From the NCBI GenBank assembly GCA_023475105.1, contig JAMCWJ010000056.1, forward strand, positions 1-48,157: DNA of 48,157 bases, given 5' to 3'. The DNA is from Nitrospirota bacterium. GTDB lineage: Bacteria; Nitrospirota; Thermodesulfovibrionia; Thermodesulfovibrionales; UBA9159. The notes under the pieces are model-generated. The model was not told the origin of the DNA and made no database searches. It saw only the letters and a program-made list of their open reading frames with translations. The position numbers were made by a program, and so were the translations under genes. This document shows, in pieces, positions 32,793-41,122 of the stretch (position 1 is its first letter; each line of letters opens with the position of its first letter).

Positions 32793-33043
32793 AATACCGG
32801 CTCGTCTACACTGAAAGAGCCGTTAAAGATATCAAGAGGCTCGATCTCGTATCGAAGAAGAGGTTAGGCGATACATTAAATAGATACAAGCAGGATCCTT
32901 TGAGCCACGCCAAAAAACTTACAGATCCTCAGCTGGGCACATATCGCTTCAGAGTTGGTGAGCTCAGAGTTATTTTCGATCTTCATGGCGCAGACATAGT
33001 CATTTTGAGAGTGGGACACCGGAAAAGCATTTATCGTGGATAG
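32789..33043 (+). CDS. RelE/Txe-type mRNA interferase toxin
   Basis: This 84-residue toxin reads MKYRLVYTERAVKDIKRLD and ends GTYRFRVGELRVIFDLHG, VGHRKSIYRG. The fold and the conserved YRFRVGELRVIF block fit ribosome-dependent RelE-superfamily endonucleases. The coupled upstream antitoxin should neutralise it. It is the only complete toxin among the three pairs in this stretch. Confidence 0.85.
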   Translation: MKYRLVYTERAVKDIKRLDLVSKKRLGDTLNRYKQDPLSHAKKLTDPQLGTYRFRVGELRVIFDLHGADIVILRVGHRKSIYRG

Positions 33044-33218
33044 CATCGGAGATGAAGGAAAACTGAGATTGCAAGACCTGACCCCATTTTTCCTTGTCAG
33101 CTTGCCAGCTTGTTCGCTTGTTCGCTTGTTCGCTTTGAGAGCTTGTTCGCTTTATGGCTTGTCAGCTTGTTCGCGACTTTTGTTACTATATGGAAGGCAG
33201 CAATGAGAGGAGGAACAT
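33044..33218. repeat. Repeat F trace and octamer array
   Basis: GACCTGACCCCATTTTT (about 33076) is a shortened repeat F. Octamers follow from about 33096 to 33173 (AGCTTGCC, AGCTTGTT, CGCTTGTT, CGCTTGTT, CGCTTT and others). The next gene has AGGAGGAAC before its ATG. Confidence 0.65.
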
Positions 33219-33437
33219 ATGGCTACAGCTCAACTTAAAAAGAAAGTTATCGCGGCGATGGACGACCTTCCTGAAAAGAAAGTGCAGGAGGTGTTGGACT
33301 TTGTCAGCTATCTCAAATTGAGGGAAGACGAGTGGTTCATCGATTTTGTAAACAGACGGGGGGCGCTGGCAAGAGCGGAAAAGAAAGCAGGGAAAAAGCT
33401 TACAAGGCTGGAAGATCTTCAAAAGGGATACCGGTAG
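33219..33437 (+). CDS. DUF2281-like antitoxin
   Basis: This 72-residue protein has the helical N-terminus (VIAAMDDLPEKKVQEVLDFV, SYLKLRE) typical of DUF2281-type antitoxins and a basic C-terminus. The ribosome-binding site AGAGGAGGAAC is strong. The toxin frame begins six bases after its stop. Confidence 0.72.
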   Translation: MATAQLKKKVIAAMDDLPEKKVQEVLDFVSYLKLREDEWFIDFVNRRGALARAEKKAGKKLTRLEDLQKGYR

Positions 33438-33442
33438 AGGCC

Positions 33443-33732
33443 GTGCCTTCATACGAACTCGAACTGTCCGCTGCCGCGGGAAGGGACTTCAGGGCATTGC
33501 CGAAGAAGGTACAGCGAGATATTGTAATGGTGCACCTGCCCGCAATTAGAGAGGAGCCGTTCGTAAAGGGCAAACCCCTCTCAGGGGTATTTCATAATGA
33601 ACGCTCATATCATTTCGGCAGAAGGCCGGAATACCGGATTGTTTATTATAATATATAGAGGGAAACATGATAACCGTGACGGTTATCGGCACAAGAGAGG
33701 GCATCTATAAGAAAGCTAGAAAGAGGAAATAA
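33443..33732 (+). pseudogene. RelE/ParE-type toxin, C-terminus frameshifted
   Basis: From GTG 33443 the frame reads MPSYELELSAAAGRDFRALP and ends RPEYRIVYYNI at TAG 33656. The missing C-terminus continues in another frame from 33655 (IEGNMITVTVIGTREGIYKK, then ARKRK and TAA at 33730-33732). The break lies in an AT-only run (TTATTATAATATATAG), a likely slippage site. A truncated 71-residue product might still be made. Confidence 0.75.
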
Positions 33733-33995
33733 CCTTGCTGGCTTTGAGGCTTTTCGCTTGCCCACTTGAAAGCTTACTCGCTTGTAGGCTTGGCTGAATG
33801 TCAATAGTCAAGCCTGACCCCATAAGGTGTTCATTTAACGGTTGACCCTGTGCGGTTGAGAAAGTTGACTAATTCAACAACGTCCCGCGAATGCTTTCAT
33901 AAGCGCTGATATTGCCCTGGTGTATCGCATGACTGTTATGCATCATATTGCAGTTTGGTCTTGACTTTTATAAAGTTTCATGCAGAATAGTCACT
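33733..33995. repeat. Octamers, repeat F copy 3 and ATPase leader
   Basis: GCTTG octamers (about 33738-33795) are followed by repeat F (33796-33831) and by GGTTGAC/GTTGAC-type heptamers (about 33838-33870). A possible weak promoter (TTGACT at 33960-33965 with CAGAAT 17 bases later) precedes the next gene. No gene is seen. Confidence 0.6.
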
Positions 33996-35117
33996 ATGAA
34001 GCGCAGCATTGAGGACAAGATTAAGATAGATCTCGATAAGAAGATGGTCCTTTTGAGCGGCCCCCGCCAGGTGGGGAAAACAACTTTATCCAAAGCGCTT
34101 TATCCGGTTAACTCCGAATATTTCAACATGGACAATGTGGAGCATCGCCTGCTCATTCAAAAACAGGCCTGGCGACGTGATTGTGACCTGGTGATATTTG
34201 ATGAACTTCACAAAATAAGAAAATGGAAGAGCTGGATCAAAGGAATTTATGATACCGAAGGGGTGAGACCTCGCCTTCTTGTGACCGGCTCATCCCGCCT
34301 TGATATCTACCGGAAGGGGGGGGATTCTTTAGCGGGTCGATTTTATTCCTACCGTCTACATCCCTTCTCCGTGGCAGAGGTCAGAAAACACTACAACGCT
34401 GATGCGGCCCTTGAAAATATAATGAGGCTAGGGGGCTTTCCCGAACCGTTTCTTAAGGGGCGCGATGCGGATGCAAAACGCTGGCGGCGCTCACATGTCG
34501 ACCGCATCTTGCGTGAAGATTTGCTGGACATTGCGGCGGTTAGGAACCTCAAAAGCATGGAAACCCTGGTGGAATTGCTTCGCAATTCCGTCGGGAGCAC
34601 CATCTCCTATGAATCCCTGTCGCGGGACCTTCAGGTCTCTCCTCATACGGTAAAACTCTGGATCGGCATACTGGAATCCCTCTATATTCTCTTTGTGGTA
34701 ACGCCGTATCACCGCAATATAGCCAGGAGCCTGATCAAGCAGCCGAAAATCTATTTTTATGATACCGGTCTTGTGAAAGATGATGAAGGGGCGAGGTTCG
34801 AAAATGCCGTTGCCTGCGCTCTCTTGAAGCGGCTCCATTTTCTCGAAGATACGGCAGGAGAAAAGTGTGCGCTTCATTACGTGAGGGACAAGGAGAAACG
34901 GGAAGTGGATTTTCTGACAGTGCGTGACGGAAAGACGGAGTGGCTCATCGAGACCAAACTGGCGGATACAGAGACCGCGTCTCTCAGGCACTTCTACGGT
35001 TTTTTCCCAAAAGAAACAAACCCCATCCTCCTTGTCAAAAATCTGAAAAGGGAACTTCTGCTCGACGGCATTCATGTTAAAAATGCCGGCAGTTGGCTTG
35101 AGGGCCTTGAGGCGTAG
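33996..35117 (+). CDS. AAA+ ATPase with DUF4143
   Basis: This 373-residue protein has Walker A (SGPRQVGKTTL), Walker B (LVIFDEL), the sensor stretch LLVTGSSRLD and a C-terminal DUF4143 region (HPFSVAEVRKHY, RILREDLLDIAAVRN, EVDFLTVRDGKTEWLIETK) that ends like a restriction-endonuclease-type fold. Such proteins are common near toxin-antitoxin and mobile regions, and their cellular role is not settled. ATG 33996 is chosen; the longer frame adds 16 unsupported residues. It is a single gene with no coupled neighbour. Confidence 0.85.
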   Translation: MKRSIEDKIKIDLDKKMVLLSGPRQVGKTTLSKALYPVNSEYFNMDNVEHRLLIQKQAWRRDCDLVIFDELHKIRKWKSWIKGIYDTEGVRPRLLVTGSSRLDIYRKGGDSLAGRFYSYRLHPFSVAEVRKHYNADAALENIMRLGGFPEPFLKGRDADAKRWRRSHVDRILREDLLDIAAVRNLKSMETLVELLRNSVGSTISYESLSRDLQVSPHTVKLWIGILESLYILFVVTPYHRNIARSLIKQPKIYFYDTGLVKDDEGARFENAVACALLKRLHFLEDTAGEKCALHYVRDKEKREVDFLTVRDGKTEWLIETKLADTETASLRHFYGFFPKETNPILLVKNLKRELLLDGIHVKNAGSWLEGLEA

Positions 35118-35368
35118 TCTGTAGTAATGTTTAGTCTTAAAAATCGCCGGGAATTATGCAAGATAAATATTGCGATGGCTGAAGAACAGCGTGAGGAAGG
35201 CCAGCAGGTCGTCTATGTCCATGTGGGCTCGGTGCCGCCCCAGATTTCAAGGCTTACAAATGTAAGTTTGGAAGTGAAGGCGGCATAAATAAGCCTTCGT
35301 TGCTGACTATTTTCTACTTACTATTCACTACTCACTGCTTTTGACGCTTGCCAGCTTGGTAGCTTCTT
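35118..35368. other. Gap with a 37-codon frame and heptamer repeats
   Basis: A short frame at 35175-35288 (MAEEQREEGQQVVYVHVGSV, then PPQISRLTNVSLEVKAA) is possible but unrecognised. Bases about 35305-35338 are TACTTAC/TATTCAC/TACTCAC heptamers. Octamers run about 35345-35366. Nothing else is supported. Confidence 0.4.
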
Positions 35369-35497
35369 ATGAGACGCAGGAGAAGAAAGTTCAGGAAGAC
35401 CGCGGACCGGCAGTGGTCGAAATACGGGTTGTTGTTGATGGCGCTTCTGGCGGGGTTGGTTTTGGGGATTGTGATCTTGAAAAAGCTTCTAAGTTGA
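35369..35497 (+). CDS. Small single-span membrane protein, unrecognised
   Basis: This 42-residue frame starts MRRRRRKFRKTADRQWSKYG and continues with a hydrophobic helix (LLLMALLAGLVLGIVILKKL). The positive N-terminus followed by one helix is a reasonable type II membrane topology. There is no good ribosome-binding site, and repeats lie on both sides. It could be a real microprotein of the cluster or a chance frame; no function can be given. Confidence 0.4.
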   Translation: MRRRRRKFRKTADRQWSKYGLLLMALLAGLVLGIVILKKLLS

Positions 35498-35712
35498 GAT
35501 CGGCGTTACTTGCTGGTTTGGGCTCGGAGCTTGCCAGCTTTCAAGCTTGTTCGCTTGTTAGCCTCCTTTAGACGAAATATATTGGTTAAGTTGGCAACGT
35601 CCCCTATTCTCCGTCCCTGTTCGCTTGCCTGGCTTGTAGGCTTGTCAGCTTGCCAGCTTGTTGGCGTGTTCGCTTGAGAGCTTGTGAATTACCGTTCTGT
35701 GGGGTTGCTTGA
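35498..35712. repeat. Last octamer arrays before the O-antigen block
   Basis: Octamers AGCTTGCC, AGCTTTCA, AGCTTGTT and CGCTTGTT lie at about 35528-35565. The second TTGGTTAAGTTGGCAAC element is at 35582-35598. A longer array at about 35618-35690 has GGCTTGTA, GGCTTGTC, AGCTTGCC, AGCTTGTT, GGCGTGTT, CGCTTGAG and AGCTTGTG. No further GCTTG array is seen beyond this point. Confidence 0.7.
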
Positions 35713-35838
35713 ATGAGAACGCAAGAGCATCTTATAGATAAACTCAAAGCCGTTTGGCAAAAACACCGGGAAATTATCATCGTGGCCATCTTTGCGTTCA
35801 TCGTGGCGGTGGTTATGCTGCCGTTGCTTTCTCGATAG
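35713..35838 (+). CDS. Small single-span membrane protein, unrecognised
   Basis: This 41-residue frame has a charged amphipathic start (MRTQEHLIDKLKAVWQKHRE) and a hydrophobic helix (IIIVAIFAFIVAVVMLPLL). It lies 52 bases upstream of the Wzm-type permease gene, and it may be a small partner or a leader peptide. No clear Shine-Dalgarno is present. The composition looks protein-like, with no repeat units inside it. Confidence 0.45.
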   Translation: MRTQEHLIDKLKAVWQKHREIIIVAIFAFIVAVVMLPLLSR

Positions 35839-35890
35839 AAACTTTCCAATTGTAGAGATTTTGCGCCGAGCTGTATCGTAGTAGTTCCGT

Positions 35891-36763
35891 GTGGCGCGTA
35901 CGAAACAGAGTGTCTTAGTAGGGGAGAATGGCCAATTGTCTGAAGAAACTACACTTGTAATCGAAGCTGGACGGACGGAACGTCACTACTGGCTGGATCT
36001 CTGGCGCTATCGCGAGTTATTTTACTTTCTTGCGTGGCGGGATATTCTTGTCCGCTACAAACAGACAGTAATCGGAATCGCATGGGCCTTGATCCGGCCG
36101 TTTCTTACAATGCTGGTCTTTACCGTCGTGTTTGGTAAATTGGCGAAACTGCCGTCGGAGGGTGTGCCCTATCCGATATTGGTCTTTGCTGCCATGCTGC
36201 CGTGGCAGTTCTTCTCGAACGCCCTTTCAGAGGCGAGCAACAGCCTCGTCGGAAACGCGAACCTTATCTCGAAGGTCTATTTCCCTCGTCTGATCATACC
36301 AGCCAGTTCGGTCATCACGAGCTTTGTGGACTTTCTTATTTCCGGCATCATCCTCGTCGGACTTATGGTCTGGTATCAGTTTATGCCGAGTTGGCGCATC
36401 ATTTACCTGCCGGTATTCATCGGGATCGCATTCGCAGCGGCAATGGGCGCGGGTCTTTGGCTTACCGCCCTTAATGTCAAATATCGTGATTTCCGCTATA
36501 TCGTCCCGTTCATTGTCCAGTTCGGCCTTTATGTCTCCCCGGTCGGATTTTCAAGCAGTATTGTCCCAGGCAAGTGGAGGCTTCTTTATTCGCTGAATCC
36601 GATGGTCGGTGTTATCGACGGCTTCCGCTGGGCGATCCTCGGCGGGGAAAGCAAAATCTATATGCCCGGCTTTGTTCTCTCTATGGCCGTCGTCGGGGCA
36701 CTTTTCATCACCGGGATCGTCTACTTCAGGAAGACTGAGAAGAGCTTTGCTGATGTGATTTGA
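35891..36763 (+). CDS. wzm: O-antigen/polysaccharide ABC transporter permease (Wzm type)
   Basis: This 290-residue ABC-2 permease has six predicted helices. The N-terminal amphipathic segment (DLWRYRELFYFLAWRDILVR, YKQT) is typical of Wzm/TagG-type exporters. It should pair with the ATPase at 37298 to export a lipid-linked glycan through the inner membrane. The start is GTG 35891, with only a weak ribosome-binding site. The pair is separated by a decayed S23 gene and repeats, which is unusual because wzm and wzt are normally adjacent. Confidence 0.9.
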   Translation: MARTKQSVLVGENGQLSEETTLVIEAGRTERHYWLDLWRYRELFYFLAWRDILVRYKQTVIGIAWALIRPFLTMLVFTVVFGKLAKLPSEGVPYPILVFAAMLPWQFFSNALSEASNSLVGNANLISKVYFPRLIIPASSVITSFVDFLISGIILVGLMVWYQFMPSWRIIYLPVFIGIAFAAAMGAGLWLTALNVKYRDFRYIVPFIVQFGLYVSPVGFSSSIVPGKWRLLYSLNPMVGVIDGFRWAILGGESKIYMPGFVLSMAVVGALFITGIVYFRKTEKSFADVI

Positions 36764-36907
36764 CCGAAGGTCAAATGTTGAACTGGGGAAATGTTAAATT
36801 GTTGAATCGCGAAGACGACTGTTAAACTGGTGAAATTGGTAAAGCGCTGAGATGCTGGAACAACCAATTCAACAATGTCACATTTAAACACTTAAACGGG
36901 GATCATT
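36764..36907. repeat. GTTGAA/GTTAAAC-type repeat before the S23 pseudogene
   Basis: TGTTGAACTGG, TGTTAAATTG, TGTTGAATCG, TGTTAAACTGG, TTCAACAATG and TTAAACACTTAAAC recur. The family differs from the octamers and also flanks the other side of the pseudogene (about 37258-37293). Confidence 0.55.
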
Positions 36908-37271
36908 ATGGGATACACTTTTGCATTTGAAAAACTGGAGGTCTGGCAACTGGCCAAAGAATTTGCAACGGCGCTGTACAAGACTACCAATTCGTTCCCA
37001 TCTGGAGAACGTTTCGGATTGGTATCGCAGATGAACCGGGCAGCGGTCTCGGTTGCGTCGAATATTGCGGAGGCAGTGCTAGGAAAGGTCGGAAAGACAA
37101 GGCGAACTTCTATCAGATTGCATATAGCTCTCTAATGGAAGTTACTTCGCAACTCTTGATTGCCAAGGATCTGGGATTTGTTAGGGATGATACCCACGAG
37201 GAACTTAGGATAAGAATTTTCAGATATCCAACAAGCTAAATGCTCTTTACAAGTCGCAGCTTAACAGTTAA
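36908..37271 (+). pseudogene. S23-type four-helix-bundle protein gene, two frameshifts
   Basis: The first frame gives [20 protein letters not shown], then [14 protein letters not shown]. After a one-base shift near 37073 it continues [20 protein letters not shown] and [20 protein letters not shown]. After a second shift near 37227 the normal end SNKLNALYKSQLNS and TAA (37269-37271) is read. The gene is full length but broken. It sits between wzm and wzt. Confidence 0.82.
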
Positions 37272-37297
37272 ACAGTTGACCAGTTAAACTATCAAAA

Positions 37298-38542
37298 ATG
37301 TCCGACACCGTTATCAAAGTCTGCAACCTGTCCAAGAAATACCTGATCCAGCATCAGCAGAGGGGGCGGTACACCGCCCTGCGTGATGTGATGGCCAATA
37401 GCGTCAAGCGCGTAGGGCGTAAGCTTTTTTCATCATTCACTATTCACGATTCACATTTCACTGCATCTAAGGAAGAGTTCTTCGCCCTCAAGGATGTAAA
37501 CTTCGAGATCAAACGCGGCGACCGGGTGGGGATCATCGGCCGGAACGGGGCAGGCAAGTCAACCCTCCTTAAGGTGCTGAGCAGGATCACGGAGCCGACT
37601 ACCGGACGGATAGAGATAACCGGCAGGGTAGCTAGCCTTCTCGAAGTGGGAACAGGATTCCATCCTGAGTTGACGGGCAGGGAAAATATATTCCTCAACG
37701 GCGCTATCCTCGGCATGCCGAAGGCCGAGATCAAAGAGAAATTCGACGCGATCGTTGACTTTGCAGAGATCGAGAAGTTCCTTGATACTCCTGTGAAGCG
37801 CTATTCGTCGGGAATGTACGTGAGACTTGCCTTTGCCGTGGCCGCGCACTTGGAGCCAGAGATACTGATTGTCGACGAGGTTCTTGCAGTGGGCGATGCA
37901 CAGTTTCAGAAGAAATGTTTGGGGAAGATGGAGGAGGTTGGGAAAGAGGGGAGAACGGTATTGTTTGTGAGTCATAATCTTCAAGCAATAAGTAGGCTAT
38001 GTTCAAGAGCGGTTTACCTCGTGGAGGGAAGAGTTGAGAACGACGGACCGATCGAAAACGCAATTGCTGACTACCTCAATGACCATGGGAATATATATAA
38101 CATTTTACGAATTAACAATATCGAAGCAGAAGTATCGTTTCTTGACGGTTTTGGGAAACAAATCTCAGCTTGGGAGTATTCCAAAGTATTATTTGTGAAA
38201 GTACAGCTAACATCACGCAACGCTCTCTTCCGGCCAGCTGTTGATGTGTCTTTTTATGCTGAATCTGGTGCAAAAGCGTTCTCCTTAAAAAGTGATTTGC
38301 TAGAAGGTGGGCAGGTATCTGATTCTTACAATAATATTGTCTTTATATTCTCTATAATAAATCCGGGATTTGCAGTCTCATCATTATCTGTGGATGTTGG
38401 AGTAAGAGAGGGTGGGCACGCAGAATATTTGGCATGCTGGCGAGGAGTGAATAATGTACCTATTTCTGTTAGGATGCTGCAAAATCTTCACGTTGCTGAT
38501 GCTCTTGTAGCGCCTGAGGCGGAGGTTAAAATAGAATTGTGA
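37298..38542 (+). CDS. wzt: Polysaccharide ABC transporter ATPase with Wzt-type C-terminal domain
   Basis: This 414-residue protein has Walker A (GRNGAGKSTLL), signature YSSGMYVRLAF, Walker B (ILIVDEVLAVGD) and the H-loop VSHNLQ. The C-terminal region from about residue 270 is a beta-rich Wzt-like domain that in known systems recognises the glycan's terminal modification. A non-family stretch FSSFTIHDSHFTAS before EEFFALKDV is encoded by TATTCAC-type heptamers (37434-37461). The DNA becomes AT-rich from about 38050, in the C-terminal domain, which may mark a recombination joint that swapped glycan specificity. Confidence 0.9.
   Translation: MSDTVIKVCNLSKKYLIQHQQRGRYTALRDVMANSVKRVGRKLFSSFTIHDSHFTASKEEFFALKDVNFEIKRGDRVGIIGRNGAGKSTLLKVLSRITEPTTGRIEITGRVASLLEVGTGFHPELTGRENIFLNGAILGMPKAEIKEKFDAIVDFAEIEKFLDTPVKRYSSGMYVRLAFAVAAHLEPEILIVDEVLAVGDAQFQKKCLGKMEEVGKEGRTVLFVSHNLQAISRLCSRAVYLVEGRVENDGPIENAIADYLNDHGNIYNILRINNIEAEVSFLDGFGKQISAWEYSKVLFVKVQLTSRNALFRPAVDVSFYAESGAKAFSLKSDLLEGGQVSDSYNNIVFIFSIINPGFAVSSLSVDVGVREGGHAEYLACWRGVNNVPISVRMLQNLHVADALVAPEAEVKIEL
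37434..37461 (+). repeat. In-frame heptamer repeat in wzt
   Basis: CATTCAC, TATTCAC, GATTCAC and ATTTCAC occur in tandem. Similar units (TACTTAC, TATTCAC, TACTCAC) lie in the intergenic stretch near 35305-35335. Confidence 0.7.
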
Positions 38543-39294
38543 CAAAGAATCTTGCAGGTTCTTCGGTCACATCGCAAGCCTATTGGGATGAATATTACGA
38601 AAAAATGCCCTTAGAGTATTATCCTGAGTTCATGCTTTATAAAGACTTGTTCGATAAATATTCCAAAAAGGGGGGGACTGCTTTTGAAGTTGGGTGTTAT
38701 CCTGGAAGTTTCATGGTATACTTGGCTAAACAATTCGGCTACAAAGTAAGCGGCATTGATGCGACACCTTTTGTAAAGAACCGATTGCCCGCATTCCTGT
38801 CGGATGTTGGTGTGGTGGCGGATGATATTATATGTGACGATTTTCTAGAGTATAATGTTGGCAAGACTTTTGATCTTGTCTATTCAATGGGATTTATCGA
38901 ACACTTTAGGAATTATGATGAGGTTATTAGAAAACATGTTCAGCTTGTAAATGATGGCGGCATCCTCATTATTACCTGCCCAAATTTTCGAGGATTTCAA
39001 TATGTGCTCCATCGTTTGTTGGACGCGCCTAACTTGCGCAGGCATTACCTCCCTGCTATGAATTTTCGTAAGTGGCGTCACATTTTGGAAAATAACGGAA
39101 TGGAGATTCTTCATGAAGGCTATTATAGAACGGCAGGTTTTTGGGCGGACCAGTCTAAGTATAAACTTGTCAACGGCCTGACACGCTGTGTGCGACGTTT
39201 GCTATGGAAACTGGACAGCTTTATAGACATCCCCAATCCATTGATTTCTCCTTGTATCGTAAGTATTTCGAGAAAAACTGGAAATAATAAATAA
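38539..39294 (+). CDS. SAM-dependent methyltransferase
   Basis: This 251-residue class I methyltransferase starts at a GTG that overlaps the wzt stop (GTGA). Motif I is FEVGCYPGSFMVYLAKQ, followed by VSGIDATP, SMGFIEHFRNYDEV and NDGGILIITCPNFRG. Coupling to wzt suggests it may modify the glycan end that the Wzt domain recognises; this is inferred from context. The gene is clearly more AT-rich than those of regions 1-3. Confidence 0.85.
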   Translation: MTKNLAGSSVTSQAYWDEYYEKMPLEYYPEFMLYKDLFDKYSKKGGTAFEVGCYPGSFMVYLAKQFGYKVSGIDATPFVKNRLPAFLSDVGVVADDIICDDFLEYNVGKTFDLVYSMGFIEHFRNYDEVIRKHVQLVNDGGILIITCPNFRGFQYVLHRLLDAPNLRRHYLPAMNFRKWRHILENNGMEILHEGYYRTAGFWADQSKYKLVNGLTRCVRRLLWKLDSFIDIPNPLISPCIVSISRKTGNNK

Positions 39295-39323
39295 GCGTCT
39301 ACCCCGAAGAGCGGTAAGACGCT
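39294..39323 (+). terminator. Imperfect hairpin after the methyltransferase gene
   Basis: AGCGTCT-ACC pairs with GGTAAGACGCT around a loop of about nine bases. No U-run follows, so it may be an RNA processing or attenuation structure and not a true terminator. Confidence 0.3.
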
Positions 39324-39367
39324 GATATCGTATTCAGAACGTATGAAGAATTGTCGGTGAGTGGCCA

Positions 39368-39919
39368 ATGGGCAACGCATTATTAATACGCAACATCTTT
39401 AATAAGATTCGCAATTTAGTTGCCGAGATTGACTTCAATGAATCTCATGAAATGGAGAGAATTATTGAAGGATACCGGAAGAGGGGAATTGAAATCGGAG
39501 AGAATAACTATATAGGAGGCGTCGTTTTTGGCGCTAATGGCCGTGACCCGATTACTATCGGAAATGATTGCGTGTTGACCAAATGCACGATTCTGGGACA
39601 TGACGCTTCACCTGCGTTGTTTATCCCGGAACTCCGTGGGACCGGACTCTTTGATCGCATTTCAATGACTCGCAGAACCATTATAAATGATCACTGTTTC
39701 ATTGGTGTTAATGCGGTAGTGCTTTGTGGGGTGACGATTGGACCGAGATCCATTGTCGGCGCTGGTGCGGTAGTGACTCGAGACGTGCCGCCCGGCACGG
39801 TTGTGGCCGGTAATCCGGCGAAAGTTGTCTGTACGATCGATGAATTTATAGAGAAGCACAAGATACAAATGCAGGCCCATCCGGAGTTTTACCCTGGTTT
39901 ACGACTGCCGAAGGTATAG
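39368..39919 (+). CDS. Left-handed beta-helix acyltransferase (hexapeptide repeat)
   Basis: This 183-residue protein has hexapeptide repeats (IGENNYIGGVVFG, ITIGNDCVLT, then INDHCFIGVNAVVLCGVTIG and VVTRDVPPGTVVAGNPAKV). It belongs to the maltose/galactoside O-acetyltransferase superfamily and probably O-acetylates a sugar of the polymer. Its stop is immediately followed by the start of the glycosyltransferase gene. Confidence 0.87.
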   Translation: MGNALLIRNIFNKIRNLVAEIDFNESHEMERIIEGYRKRGIEIGENNYIGGVVFGANGRDPITIGNDCVLTKCTILGHDASPALFIPELRGTGLFDRISMTRRTIINDHCFIGVNAVVLCGVTIGPRSIVGAGAVVTRDVPPGTVVAGNPAKVVCTIDEFIEKHKIQMQAHPEFYPGLRLPKV

Positions 39920-41122
39920 ATGCCTGACAGAGTCCCTCAAGTAGTATTCTTTCATGCGCACGCCCCGGATTCCATAGGGGGGAATAATACCTATTTGGTT
40001 AATACGGTGAAGTATCTATCGAGACAATTGCACGGATTTGCTGTTCTTATGCCTCAGGGGGCCCTGCAGCTTGAAGGTTCGGCCTTAACGGTGCATTATT
40101 ATTCGAGAGGGCATCTAAATTTACCCATTGGGGTGCGTTACTTCCATTTTTTGGCAAGACTAGTTCAACTTTATGTACGCAGCCGAAAGCTATTGCAAAA
40201 GCTGCAGCCGGATATTGTTATCTCGAACCATGCAATGGTCATGATTGTTGCCTATGTCACAAGAAGGCAAACGGTCAGGATCTTTCTGCCGGGCTCGTTG
40301 AGTGGGATGGACATGAAGATGGATGCGCCAAATCCCGATAGGAACCTTCTTAAAAGGTGGCTGCAGAAATTAAATCCCTGGGGGGTAAGGCTGACTGAAA
40401 AGACTGCGCTACGAATCGCACACAAGATTGTTGTTAATACGAGTTTTCTTAAAGAACTCATTGCAGAAATATATGGCAAAGAGTATACGAAGCATGTGAA
40501 GATCATCCCTAATGGCGTTGACATTGAGAGGTATAGTGTTACAGCGGGTTCCCGGACGAAAGAGGATAGTGAGAAGTACATTGTATTGTCCGCGTTTCGT
40601 CTGATGCCGTCAAAGAACTGGCATTTAATTCTTGAAACGTGTTCTCATTTAGGGCCAAATATTGAATGGTGGATTGCAGGCGATGGTCCGGATTTGGAGG
40701 AATTGAAGAGTGTCATAAATAGGTATGGTCTGTCTGAGAGGGTGAAGGTACTCGGGGCGCGTGGCGACATGGCAGCGATATATGGGCAGGCAGATGTTTT
40801 TGTTCATCTGTCTCGGTATGACAATTACCCGACGGTCGTTATGGAGGCGTCAGTGTCCGGGTTGCCTGTAGTGCTATTGGACCCTAGTGTACCTGGCACC
40901 TACACTGGGTATGCGGAACTCATAAATCGCATTCCAAAATGCGTAACGGTTATGGATAATGGGGCAAGCGTTGCAGATGCTATAAATGGCATTTTGGCTG
41001 ATTTACCGAGCAGGCAGGAAATTTCTGCTGAAGCGAGCAAATTAAACAATCATGAACGTCATGTGGACGCTCTACTGAGTTTGATTCAGGATGAATTGGA
41101 CAAACGCGGTCATTACTGCTAA
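39920..41122 (+). CDS. Family 4 glycosyltransferase
   Basis: This 400-residue GT-B protein has an N-terminal acceptor domain (HAHAPDSIGGNNTYLVN), the linker IIPNGVDIERY and a donor domain (SAFRLMPSKNWHLILE, IAGDGPDLEELK). The usual glutamate pair region is LSRYDNYPTVVMEASVSGLPVV. It adds one sugar to the lipid-linked repeat. It overlaps the radical SAM gene by 32 bases. Confidence 0.88.
   Translation: MPDRVPQVVFFHAHAPDSIGGNNTYLVNTVKYLSRQLHGFAVLMPQGALQLEGSALTVHYYSRGHLNLPIGVRYFHFLARLVQLYVRSRKLLQKLQPDIVISNHAMVMIVAYVTRRQTVRIFLPGSLSGMDMKMDAPNPDRNLLKRWLQKLNPWGVRLTEKTALRIAHKIVVNTSFLKELIAEIYGKEYTKHVKIIPNGVDIERYSVTAGSRTKEDSEKYIVLSAFRLMPSKNWHLILETCSHLGPNIEWWIAGDGPDLEELKSVINRYGLSERVKVLGARGDMAAIYGQADVFVHLSRYDNYPTVVMEASVSGLPVVLLDPSVPGTYTGYAELINRIPKCVTVMDNGASVADAINGILADLPSRQEISAEASKLNNHERHVDALLSLIQDELDKRGHYC

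Noticed and set aside
35175-35288. 37-codon frame between the ATPase and the small membrane protein
   Set aside because: There is no ribosome-binding site or recognised motif; it is mentioned only in the gap description.
39294-39323. Rho-independent terminator after the methyltransferase
   Set aside because: The hairpin is imperfect and lacks a U-run; it is listed only as a low-confidence structure.
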